From: Pontibacter diazotrophicus
Lineage (GTDB): Bacteria; Bacteroidota; Bacteroidia; Cytophagales; Hymenobacteraceae
DNA length: 64,000 nucleotides
NCBI RefSeq assembly: GCF_003367245.1
Contig: NZ_QRGR01000007.1
Coordinates: 186,001 to 250,000, forward strand
Direction of reading: 5' to 3'
Of this stretch, positions 42,613 to 51,592 are shown piece after piece. Position numbers and translations under genes: made by a program. Within the stretch, counting starts at the first letter, position 1. Every line of letters begins with the position of its first letter. Below the pieces are notes generated by a model. The model saw nothing but the letters and a program-made list of their open reading frames with translations, had not been told where the DNA came from and made no database searches.

Positions 42613-45600
42613 CTAACAGAGTATAATTTCTTTATATGATTTTCTATAGTTTTCGTAATGAGACTGCAATTTGGAGAAATTTTCATCTATATGCTCCAAA
42701 TGGTTTTGTTTAATGTCATGCTCCAGTTGCTTGGCAAGTTCAGCGAGCAAAACAATACCCAGTGTGAAGCCAGTGCCCTTCAGTTGATGCAATGTACTTA
42801 AAATACCATTGTAATGTTGTGACTCCAGGTCTTTTTTGACCTCTTCAAGAAGTAAGGCAGCCTCTTCTTCAAATTCAGCGTACAGTTGATGCACAAAATC
42901 CGGCCCACCGATCTGTTTTAGCTGATCTACCACCTCTAAATCGATAATAGACTCAACCGCAGGTACTTCCTCTGGTGCAATATCATGCTGTGCTCCTGTG
43001 TTATGCTGATCATACCGGCCATGTTGCTCCCATTTCACAATAATAGCATGTAGGTCGGCACCCTTCACCGGTTTCGAAACATAATCATCCATTCCCTGGC
43101 CCATGAACTTCTCAGCGTCGTCTTTCATAGAGTATGCGGTCATGGCTACGATAGGAGGGCAGGCTTTTCCTAATTTTTCCTTTATGATCCTGGTAGCTGT
43201 AACACCATCCATCTCGGGCATCTGTATGTCCATGAAGATGATATTGTATTGGTTGCTGGTAGCCAGTTCAATGGCTTCGTAACCGTTAGAAGCAGTATTT
43301 ATAATGCAGCCCAATCGCTCCAGGAGCTTTTGTGCCACGCGCTGGTTTATCTGGTTATCATCCACCAGCAACACAAAGGGAGGATTACTCAGGGTTTTAG
43401 GTTCAGTGCTTTCATGCAGCTGCTGGCGCTGCTGCTGTTCTTTTACCTCCGCTGCATTGGCCTGGCGCACTTTAATGTCAAACCAGAACACACTGCCAGC
43501 CCGGCCTTCAGACTCCACTCCAATGTCGCCGCCGAGTAGGTGCGTCAGTTGTTTTGAAATGGCTAAGCCCAGGCCTGTGCCGCCAAAGGTTTTGGTGGAA
43601 GTATTGTCGAGCTGCATAAAGTCATTGAACAGCAGCTGCTGGTCTTCCGGGGAAATGCCAATACCGGAGTCTTTCACACGCACATGCAGCCTGTAATATG
43701 TTTGATCGAGTTGCTCGGCATCCACACTGATACTTACATTGCCGGCATTTGTGAACTTGATGGCGTTGGATGTAAGGTTGGAAAGAATCTGCGTCAGACG
43801 GGTTTCATCTGTATAAACATACCTTGGCGTATTCGGGCTGATGGTGTAATCGAAGCTCAGGTCCTTTTGCTGCGCCCTGTTCACAAAAAGTGAATGGATT
43901 TTGCCCAGCGTCTCGTGCAGGTCTACGCCGCTATCGTGTGTTACGAGTTTGCCCGCCTGTATTTTACTCAGGTCCAGAATGTCGTTCAGAATGGCCAGCA
44001 GGGCGTCTGATGACTTGCGCAGGGTGTCGATATACTCACTTTGCTCCGGATCGGTATTCACCTGGTTGAGCAGGTCAATCATACCGATAATACCATTCAT
44101 AGGCGTACGCAGTTCATGGCTCATGTTGGCAAGGAACTGGGTCTTCACCTTTAGCAGGTTTTCCGCTTCTTCTTTTGCCTTTAACAAGGCCTTCTGCGTG
44201 CGCTTGAGTTCTGACACGTCGCGGGCTACCCCTTCGAGTGCTGCTGGTTTTCCGTGTTCATCATAGGTAAGGCGGGAGTCGATAAGCACGGTTTTATGTT
44301 CTCCATCCTTGCAAATCAGCTCTACTTCCATATCACGGAAACTCTGCTCCTCCAGCACACGGCGGCGCAAACGTGCCAGGTCCTTTAGATTGGCAAAGAA
44401 GTTAATTGTCTTCTTTTGCAATACCTCTTCTTCGGTATACCCGAGTAATTGTGCAATGGAAGGGCTCACCAGCTCGATGACACCTTCCAAAGAGCTACGG
44501 TAATAAACGTCCTGGAACGACTCGAAAATACGGCGGAACTTCTTCTCGTTGTTGGCAAGGGCCAGCTGCGCCATTTTCTTGTCTGTCATGTCGAGGGCCA
44601 TGCCGGAGATCTCCTCAAAGGTGCCATCCGAGAGGTAGATCGGGCTCAGGAATACTTCGCGCCAGATGCCGGTTTGCTGTATGTATACTTCGAAGTGCTG
44701 GGGATGCCCATTGAAGACCTGCTTATACTTTTCTTCCCAGAATTCATAGGTGCTCTCATGCACAGCTACAATAGAGTTATCGTCTATGCGCGTGTAAGGC
44801 TGCAGTACCTGGCCACTGCGGCTTTCGAAGCTATCCGCGAAGTTGCGGTTAAAGGATGTCAGCTCATAATGGCGGTTCATCGACCACATGTGGTGCGTGC
44901 CGCTTTCGAAGATGGCGTTTAACCTGGCATTCTGGTTGTTAATCTGCTCCTCGTTTCGTTTACGTTCGATTGCCAGGGCCACCTGGTTCGATATGAAGTG
45001 CAGAATCTCTATATCTGTCGGCACATACGCATCCGCATTCTGGTAATCCTGGAGCATAATTACCCCGATAATGCGGTCGCCGATGGCCAGCGGCGAGCAG
45101 AGAATTACTTCAGGGGTAGCACCGAACAGCGTCAGGTTTTCCCGCACTTCCAGATCCAGCAGCGCCTGCTTCTGCATGTAAAGCGGTTTGCCTGTCTGGA
45201 TGATGTATTCTGATAAGCCGGTGGAGAAAGGCCGCCCCAGGTGTGGCCTTGCAGCTTTATCAATGTACTGGTCTACGAGGTACACAAAGTTGAGGTACTT
45301 CTGCTCGTGTTCTACCAGCGCGATGCTGATGTTGCGTGTTTCTATGATCTTACTCAGTTCCCGGTGAATGGCCGAGTAAAGCGAGTTCAGGTCTTTGCTG
45401 CTGATGGCGAGGTTGGCAATACTGTAGTACACCTTCTGCAGCCGCTCCGCTTTAATACGGTCGGTAATATCGTGCAGGATGGCGCGCGTAGCCACGGGCC
45501 GCCCGTCCTGCCAGCTGCAGGTAATACTGCCGATGAGGTGAACGGGCTTTCCGGCCTTCGTCAGAAACACGGTTTCAATTTTATTGACATTCTCGCCTTT

Positions 45601-47856
45601 GTACAGGTTGCGCAGCTGGTAAATGAGCTTGGCCTTGTAGTAAGGGTGTACAATGTCGTTTAGCGTGAGCGACTCAATATCTTCATCGGTATAGCCGAGG
45701 CGGTCTTTCCAGGCTTTGTTTACAAAGATGAACTTGTTGTCAACAGAGATATTCTGGATAAGGTCATGCGCATTGTCAAACAGGTCCTGCAACCGGATTT
45801 TATTGTCCTTCAGGGCCTCCATTGCAATGCGCTTATCCGTCATGTCCTTCCCGACACTGGTCACGCCCGTTACTTTGCCCTCCTGGTTGTACTCGAACAT
45901 GCTGTTCCAGCGCAACGTCTTCAGCTGCCCGGATTTAGTAATGATGTCGCGTTCGTAGTAAGAGTTCAGTTGCTTTGTTTCGAGCCTGTTGAAGTGGTCC
46001 TGTAGCCGTTGTGCTCTTTCATGCTCCGGTACCAGAATATCGAAAAAGTTTTTGCCTATAAGCTCCTCGTGTGAGTACTCTACATACTTCAGGAAATAGT
46101 TATTGGTAAAGGCAATGTTGCCGTTCTTATCGAGGCTGTAGTAGATGAGGTTAACTTTATCAAGGAAATTACGGAACTGGTCCATCGATTCCCGCAGCAC
46201 CTCTTCCCGCCGCTTGGCCAGCTGCGTTTGTTTGCGCTGCGTGATGTCACGCTTGAAGGCCTGAAGATAATATTCTCCGTTTAAAAGAAGTCTGCTGACA
46301 CTTATTTCCGCATCCAGCAGGGTGCCATCTTTGCGACGGTTTTTCCACTCAAATGTCATAGGTCTGCCAGTCGACAGTACCTCCTGCATCAGTCTTTCTG
46401 CTTTCTGAGTAGAGTTGGTGCCATCCGGCTGCAGTTCCGGCGAGAAAGCGGAGGGACCGTGCCCGATTAAATCTTCGCGGGTACAGCGGAAAAACTCAAT
46501 AGCCTTTTCGTTGCATTCCACCACTACCCCGTTTTTAAACAGCAGAATGGCATCGTAAGAGGATTCAAATAAGAGCCTGTACTTATCTTCACTAAACGTA
46601 AGTTGCTCCTCTAACTGGTGGCGGGCAATGTATTGCCCGATGGCAGTACCTATAAAATCGAGCAGGGCCACGAAAGACGGTGTCATGCGGTGATCATCGC
46701 CTGTCCATACCAGTATAAGCGACAGTACTTCCTTTTCTGTTGTGATAGGAACAAGGGTAACCTGGCGGTGCATCGTTGCTACCAGGTGCTCCTGCAGGCT
46801 TGCCAGTGCTTTAGGTTTGTCTTTAGTCAGCAACTGGCTCATGAGCGTTTGCTCTACTGGCAGTTCATCGGGTAAGGGATGGCTGCCCGGTTCTCCGGCA
46901 GAATACGAGAGTATAAATTTGCCTGCATCAGGCACGCAGGTAAATACACAGCCGCCGGACGCATCACTTTTCTCTAAAAGCTCATTCAGCGTATTGTGAA
47001 GCACTTCATACTGGCTATCGGAGGAAGAAAGGTTTGTGATCAACTGGTTCACAAATTCCAGCTGATGGTTCCGGAAACGGATATCCTGTTCCGAGTGAAT
47101 CACCTCGTTCAGATTTTTTACCGCACCATATAGTACCTCCTGGTTTTGAAACACACCTTTCTGAAGTGTTATCTCTACAGGAAGCAGGTTATTGTCGGTT
47201 TCATGAAGCCACCATTCAAACTTTTGTTTTGTTCCCTGCAGGGCCAGTTGTAACTGTTTCTTCAGGGCTACGCGTTCAAACAGGTTTAATTGAAAACTAT
47301 TGGATACGGACTTGCCAATCAGGGCCTCTTTTTCCAGCTGTAAAAGGTTCAGTGCATTTTGGTTGATGTCGATAAAGCAACCCGCGCTGTCGAGGAGGAA
47401 AAGGGGCTCGGTGCTGCCATCAAATACATGGTGGTAACTATCATCCGAAACAAATTCAGCAGGTTGCGTTATCAAGGCCAGTTCCACACATACAAATGCT
47501 TCCTCCTGGTAATGCATCAGGCGTGCATTATAGGTAAAGGCAGGGTATGTTTGGGTAGGTATATTTAGTGTCTTTCCTGACAAAACGCGTTGCTGCATCA
47601 GGCTTTCCAGCATCATACTGCATTCTTCCTGCGTCAGGTGTAACAGCTCCTGCAGGTTATAAGCAGTACTGCCATTTCCGTTTAAGTTGTTAGATGTGAA
47701 GTTTTTGGCCTGCGCATTAACCGCCAACATGCAGCCATCGGGCTGTGCTATGGCCAAGCCGTGAGAGGGCTCGGTCAGCTGCTCCAATACCTGAAGCAAG
47801 GCATTTGCGTTTTGAGTAAGGGTGGCGCCTGTTTTCGGGTTGGGTAAGAAGGGCAT
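42613..47856 (-). CDS. Giant hybrid sensor histidine kinase with PAS/GAF array, receiver and Hpt domains
   Basis: The 1747-residue product has no membrane segment. It carries about six or seven PAS domains (for instance near FDGSTEPLFLLDSAGCFIDI, KYRLLFESSYDAILLF and KFRRIFESFQDVYYRSSLEG) and two GAF-like domains. The HisKA phosphoacceptor is H1247 in MSHELRTPMNGI. The ATPase domain shows N-box LTSNAIKF, G1 DSGIGI and G2 GTGLGL. A receiver domain has D1543 in IIFMDIQMPEMDG. The C-terminal Hpt domain has H1690 in LHQLKGTGF. So it holds a complete His-Asp-His phosphorelay, probably ending on the regulator encoded next. Signals are cytoplasmic and unknown. Confidence 0.92.
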   Translation of the reverse strand: MPFLPNPKTGATLTQNANALLQVLEQLTEPSHGLAIAQPDGCMLAVNAQAKNFTSNNLNGNGSTAYNLQELLHLTQEECSMMLESLMQQRVLSGKTLNIPTQTYPAFTYNARLMHYQEEAFVCVELALITQPAEFVSDDSYHHVFDGSTEPLFLLDSAGCFIDINQNALNLLQLEKEALIGKSVSNSFQLNLFERVALKKQLQLALQGTKQKFEWWLHETDNNLLPVEITLQKGVFQNQEVLYGAVKNLNEVIHSEQDIRFRNHQLEFVNQLITNLSSSDSQYEVLHNTLNELLEKSDASGGCVFTCVPDAGKFILSYSAGEPGSHPLPDELPVEQTLMSQLLTKDKPKALASLQEHLVATMHRQVTLVPITTEKEVLSLILVWTGDDHRMTPSFVALLDFIGTAIGQYIARHQLEEQLTFSEDKYRLLFESSYDAILLFKNGVVVECNEKAIEFFRCTREDLIGHGPSAFSPELQPDGTNSTQKAERLMQEVLSTGRPMTFEWKNRRKDGTLLDAEISVSRLLLNGEYYLQAFKRDITQRKQTQLAKRREEVLRESMDQFRNFLDKVNLIYYSLDKNGNIAFTNNYFLKYVEYSHEELIGKNFFDILVPEHERAQRLQDHFNRLETKQLNSYYERDIITKSGQLKTLRWNSMFEYNQEGKVTGVTSVGKDMTDKRIAMEALKDNKIRLQDLFDNAHDLIQNISVDNKFIFVNKAWKDRLGYTDEDIESLTLNDIVHPYYKAKLIYQLRNLYKGENVNKIETVFLTKAGKPVHLIGSITCSWQDGRPVATRAILHDITDRIKAERLQKVYYSIANLAISSKDLNSLYSAIHRELSKIIETRNISIALVEHEQKYLNFVYLVDQYIDKAARPHLGRPFSTGLSEYIIQTGKPLYMQKQALLDLEVRENLTLFGATPEVILCSPLAIGDRIIGVIMLQDYQNADAYVPTDIEILHFISNQVALAIERKRNEEQINNQNARLNAIFESGTHHMWSMNRHYELTSFNRNFADSFESRSGQVLQPYTRIDDNSIVAVHESTYEFWEEKYKQVFNGHPQHFEVYIQQTGIWREVFLSPIYLSDGTFEEISGMALDMTDKKMAQLALANNEKKFRRIFESFQDVYYRSSLEGVIELVSPSIAQLLGYTEEEVLQKKTINFFANLKDLARLRRRVLEEQSFRDMEVELICKDGEHKTVLIDSRLTYDEHGKPAALEGVARDVSELKRTQKALLKAKEEAENLLKVKTQFLANMSHELRTPMNGIIGMIDLLNQVNTDPEQSEYIDTLRKSSDALLAILNDILDLSKIQAGKLVTHDSGVDLHETLGKIHSLFVNRAQQKDLSFDYTISPNTPRYVYTDETRLTQILSNLTSNAIKFTNAGNVSISVDAEQLDQTYYRLHVRVKDSGIGISPEDQQLLFNDFMQLDNTSTKTFGGTGLGLAISKQLTHLLGGDIGVESEGRAGSVFWFDIKVRQANAAEVKEQQQRQQLHESTEPKTLSNPPFVLLVDDNQINQRVAQKLLERLGCIINTASNGYEAIELATSNQYNIIFMDIQMPEMDGVTATRIIKEKLGKACPPIVAMTAYSMKDDAEKFMGQGMDDYVSKPVKGADLHAIIVKWEQHGRYDQHNTGAQHDIAPEEVPAVESIIDLEVVDQLKQIGGPDFVHQLYAEFEEEAALLLEEVKKDLESQHYNGILSTLHQLKGTGFTLGIVLLAELAKQLEHDIKQNHLEHIDENFSKLQSHYENYRKSYKEIILC

Positions 47857-48180
47857 GCTGTCTTAAACTAAAGATAAAATACGTAATATGATTGTTGCAC
47901 CGGCAACCGCTTATTTGTACTATTTATGAAATAAGCGATAAATTAGCAAAAATTTGCTTCTAAGGCTATTGTTGGAGCATATAAACATTACACGGAAGCT
48001 TTATATGCCGTCTGTATCCAAATTTAAGGCATTTGTCTCGATAAAGAAGTACACTTTAATGTACCACCAACCCAATTGATGACGAGCGCATGCAGTGGAA
48101 GTATAGTGCAATAATACGTAAGCAGAACTGCGTAGAAGTGGCAGCAGGAGAAATAAAGGCTTTTGCATCTCAAGAGGAAA
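47857..48180. other. Intergenic region between divergent kinase and miaA genes
   Basis: AT-rich, no gene. A weak hairpin CGCTTATTT...AAATAAGCG lies near 47910-47936. The region should hold both promoters, but no clear TAnnTTTG pair was found. Confidence 0.5.
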
Positions 48181-49104
48181 ATGGCAATCATGAACAAGCA
48201 GAAAAATTTGGTAGTGGTGGTGGGGCCAACGGCTGTAGGTAAAACTGACCTTTGCGTACAGCTGGCAAAGCATTACCAGACTGAGATTATATCGGCTGAT
48301 TCCCGCCAGTTTTTTCGGGAGATGCGCATCGGTACTGCCAAACCAACAGGAGAGGAGCAACAAGGGGTGCCGCACCACTTCGTGAATTCGCACAGTATAG
48401 CCGAAGAGTATAATGCCGGAGCCTTTGAGCAGGATGTGCTGGCGCTGCTGGAGAAACTTTTCCAACAGCACGATGTCGTTATCATGACCGGCGGCTCAGG
48501 CCTTTACGTGCGGGCGGTACTGGAAGGTATGGATGATATGCCGGATGCTGACTCAGCCGTGCGCGAGGCGCTAACTAGACAATATGAGGAGGAGGGGCTG
48601 CAGCCGCTGCTTGACAAACTGCAGGAACTGGATCCTATTTACTTTGCCCAGGTTGACAAGGCCAATCCGCAGCGGGTAATCCGGGCGGTAGAAGTATGCC
48701 TGACCAGCGGTTTCCCTTATTCCTCCTTCCGTAGAAGTGAGAGGCAGGAGCGCCCTTTTAACAGCATCAAAATAGGCTTAAACCGGGACCGCAGCGAACT
48801 GTATCAACGCATAAACCAGCGCATGGACCTGATGCTGCAGCAGGGTTTGCAGGAAGAGGCAAAAGCCTTATACCCTTACCGGGCGCACAACGCCCTGCAA
48901 ACCGTAGGCTATAAAGAGATATTTGATTTCCTGGAGGATAAGTATGATTGGGAGGAAGCGGTGCGCCTGCTAAAGCGCAACAGCCGCCGCTATGCCAAGC
49001 GCCAGCTCACCTGGTTTACGAAGCATCCGGAGGAGTATGCCTGGTTTGAGCCGCAGCAATGGCAGGAGATTGTCGCTTACATTGATAGTGAAATGGATAA
49101 GTAA
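48181..49104 (+). CDS. miaA: tRNA dimethylallyltransferase MiaA
   Basis: The product adds a dimethylallyl group to N6 of A37 in tRNAs reading UNN codons. It has P-loop VVVGPTAVGKTDL, the DSRQFFREMRIGTAKPT substrate loop, and the PHHFVNSHSIAEEYNAGAFE motif. GGSGLYVRAVLEGMD and the C-terminal TVGYKEIF and RRYAKRQLTWF segments follow. An ATG at 48181 (after AGAGG) gives 307 residues and one at 48190 gives 304; both fit. The gene stands alone, converging on the outer-membrane protein gene. Confidence 0.95.
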   Translation: MAIMNKQKNLVVVVGPTAVGKTDLCVQLAKHYQTEIISADSRQFFREMRIGTAKPTGEEQQGVPHHFVNSHSIAEEYNAGAFEQDVLALLEKLFQQHDVVIMTGGSGLYVRAVLEGMDDMPDADSAVREALTRQYEEEGLQPLLDKLQELDPIYFAQVDKANPQRVIRAVEVCLTSGFPYSSFRRSERQERPFNSIKIGLNRDRSELYQRINQRMDLMLQQGLQEEAKALYPYRAHNALQTVGYKEIFDFLEDKYDWEEAVRLLKRNSRRYAKRQLTWFTKHPEEYAWFEPQQWQEIVAYIDSEMDK

Positions 49105-49110
49105 TTTTGA

Positions 49111-49210
49111 GTACTGAATAACTGAGTTTCTGAAGAATAGCAACGAAGAAGTTTCTCTTTCCATAAAAAGTCATTCTCCCAATTTATTCAGAATTCAGTT
49201 ATTCAGTCTT
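49111..49210. repeat. Inverted ACTGAATAACTGA word repeats
   Basis: ACTGAATAACTGAG near 49114 and TTCAGTTATTCAGT near 49193 are inverted partners between the convergent miaA and tamA-like genes, possibly acting as a weak terminator. This is another member of the word-repeat patches seen at gene ends. Confidence 0.55.
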
Positions 49211-49221
49211 TCAAAATTAAT

Positions 49222-51579
49222 TTAGAAAGGATATCCGATGGCGATGTTCAGCACCATGCTGTTTTCGCCGCTGAAACTGCCGTTAAATTCGTTGAGCACG
49301 AAGCGTTCTCCCGAATCACGGTACGGAACACGTACGGGTATACCTAAGTCGAGGCGGATAACAAAGAACTCTACATCCACACGTAAGCCGAATCCAGTAC
49401 CGACTGCCAATTCATTGATAATATCGTTTGCCTCGAACTTGCCGCCCAGGCGGTCGGGGTCTTCACGAAGCAACCAGATATTACCTGCGTCCACAAATAC
49501 AGCTCCTTTAAAGAAGCCGGCAATCGGGAACCGGTACTCCAGGTTAGCCTGCAGCCTGATGTCTCCTGTCTGGTCGAAGAAAGCGAAAGCGGCAGTATCA
49601 GGTATTTCGTAAGTACCCGGACCAACACTGCGCGCCCTGAATGCTCTTACGCTGTTAGGACCACCAATTGAAAACTGTTTCACATAAGGCAGGGTGGTAG
49701 AGTTGCCGTAAGAGTAACCAGCCCCTGTCACGAGGCGGGTCACTAACTGGCTTTCAGCGCCTATATTTAAATAGTACCGGAAATCATTGTCGAGTAAAAC
49801 GTACTGCGAAAACCGGCTTCCTGCAATGGAACGTGGCTCCTCATCAGTTGGCGGCGGAGACCCTGTCAGAGACTGGACAGCATTCAGGGAATTACCGGAC
49901 AAATCTAACGTGATGTTGTCGAAGAACTGGTGCGTACGCTCCAGCATTTGATTACTATAAGTAGCCTGGTAGATAGAGCCTATAATAAACTGGTTCTCAA
50001 AGCTGCGTTGTAAAAAAGGTCTTGCCTGTAACAGACTGTCGAAATACTCACTGCTGTTCACGCGTACATACTGCAGGTTAATGGGGGTGGCATCAAATGT
50101 CCAGAACTGGTTCGGACGCCAATTGTAGCCGTAGGTGGCATTATAGGAGTTCATCTGAAAGAACTCTACCCTGTTCAGGAAATTGAAGCCAAGACCGATG
50201 CGTGTTTGGGGTACAAACTCTGTGCGAAGGTTTCGCAAATTAAATGGCGACACAATACGCGGGATACTCAGAGAGGCCTGTGCACTCAGCTCATAGGAGG
50301 TAAGGTTGTCGTTTCCTACCTGCTCCACACCTTCGGGTGCTTCACCCGTACCTGTGCCGCCAGTGCGCGATTCAAAACTACCGGTCACCTCCAGAGTAAA
50401 CAGCTCAGAGCCTTTGAAGGCATTCCGGTTACGGAACGAGACGGTAACGCCCGGCCCTGCGAAGTTATTGGACTTATTCACCATTCGGGCCTCTGCACGC
50501 AACGATTTTTTGAGGGCAGGGGTGAGGTAGAGGAATGCATCCAATTTGTCGCTTTGGGCTGTGTCCCGCTCATACTCCAGGTTTGCAAACTTATAGGCTG
50601 GCAAGCCACTCATGCGCCTGACAGTCAGTAACTGATTCTGCCGGGTATAGAGGCTGTCCTGCTCCAGGAAAACTCCTTTCAGCAGGTGGCGTGCCTTCAC
50701 ATAATCTTCATTGGGTATATAATGGTAGCCTCTAAAGCTCAAAGTATCATTGGTAGACAGGCTGTCGCCTACACTATAGTTAGCCATGATGAACACATCA
50801 TCGATGGTATAAGGGCGCAGTGCCCGTGACTCTGCCGCTCTTTTTATCCGGAGCAGCACATCTACCTGCCTGTCGCCTACGGTTGTGTCCACGCTGAAAA
50901 TGAGTAGCTCGGGGCTGAAGAAATAATAGCCTCTGTTCCGGAGCAGGCTGTCGATGCGGACACGTTCCTGCGTCATCCGTCCCAGGTCGTATGGCTCTCC
51001 TGGCTGTAACCGGGAATTCGTCTTTGTTTGTGCAATGGCCTGATGTACAGGTAAAGAGTCGTTTAAGGTATATTCAATTTTGCGTATGCGGTAGGGTTCC
51101 CCTACAGAAGCGGTCCATTCTATCGTAGCTTTTTTTTCCTCAATAGTGGTTTCACTTCCAACAGTATTATTAAAGTAACCCCGGTTGTGCAGGCGGTTGC
51201 TCATAACGGTACTAACGGCTCCGGTGTCTACTTCCGATAGCAGAACCGGTGGGTCTCCGAACTTATCCATAATCCAGTGCTTTACGCCGCTCTCTTTCTC
51301 GGTATAAAAGGCATTGTATATGCCAAGCCCCGGGCGCCAGCCAAGTATGGAGAAGTTCGGCTCCGGGCGTACAGTGGCAGCCAGTTCTGTTTCCATGTCT
51401 GCCTGCCGGTTGCTGCTGTCCTTTTCTCCCTTTACTCGTACATTGTATCCTGCAAACAAAGCATCGCCCTCCGGTACTGTTTTCGTCATGTTACAGCCTG
51501 ACATTACCAGCGCAATGAACATGAGCGGCAAGAGGTAGCAGGGTAACCGGCGGTTACCGGGTGAGGTGGTTGATATCAT
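49222..51579 (-). CDS. BamA/TamA-family outer-membrane protein
   Basis: The 785-residue product has a lipoprotein-like signal (LPLMFIALVMSGCNM). POTRA-like domains cover about 50-390 (with RIKKIEYTLND). The C-terminal 16-strand Omp85 barrel includes GPNSVRAFRARSVGPG and VFVDAGNIW and ends in an aromatic residue. It sits directly downstream of the tamB-like gene, 13 bp away, so it is the likely TamA-type partner in outer-membrane protein assembly or lipid transport between membranes. BamA itself is usually encoded with other genes, so this is probably the Tam copy. Confidence 0.88.
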   Translation of the reverse strand: MISTTSPGNRRLPCYLLPLMFIALVMSGCNMTKTVPEGDALFAGYNVRVKGEKDSSNRQADMETELAATVRPEPNFSILGWRPGLGIYNAFYTEKESGVKHWIMDKFGDPPVLLSEVDTGAVSTVMSNRLHNRGYFNNTVGSETTIEEKKATIEWTASVGEPYRIRKIEYTLNDSLPVHQAIAQTKTNSRLQPGEPYDLGRMTQERVRIDSLLRNRGYYFFSPELLIFSVDTTVGDRQVDVLLRIKRAAESRALRPYTIDDVFIMANYSVGDSLSTNDTLSFRGYHYIPNEDYVKARHLLKGVFLEQDSLYTRQNQLLTVRRMSGLPAYKFANLEYERDTAQSDKLDAFLYLTPALKKSLRAEARMVNKSNNFAGPGVTVSFRNRNAFKGSELFTLEVTGSFESRTGGTGTGEAPEGVEQVGNDNLTSYELSAQASLSIPRIVSPFNLRNLRTEFVPQTRIGLGFNFLNRVEFFQMNSYNATYGYNWRPNQFWTFDATPINLQYVRVNSSEYFDSLLQARPFLQRSFENQFIIGSIYQATYSNQMLERTHQFFDNITLDLSGNSLNAVQSLTGSPPPTDEEPRSIAGSRFSQYVLLDNDFRYYLNIGAESQLVTRLVTGAGYSYGNSTTLPYVKQFSIGGPNSVRAFRARSVGPGTYEIPDTAAFAFFDQTGDIRLQANLEYRFPIAGFFKGAVFVDAGNIWLLREDPDRLGGKFEANDIINELAVGTGFGLRVDVEFFVIRLDLGIPVRVPYRDSGERFVLNEFNGSFSGENSMVLNIAIGYPF

Positions 51580-51592
51580 AAAAATTTACTTT

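Noticed and set aside
42335..47568. Many plus-strand open frames opposite the histidine kinase
   Set aside because: All are antisense shadows of a long, clearly coding reading frame.
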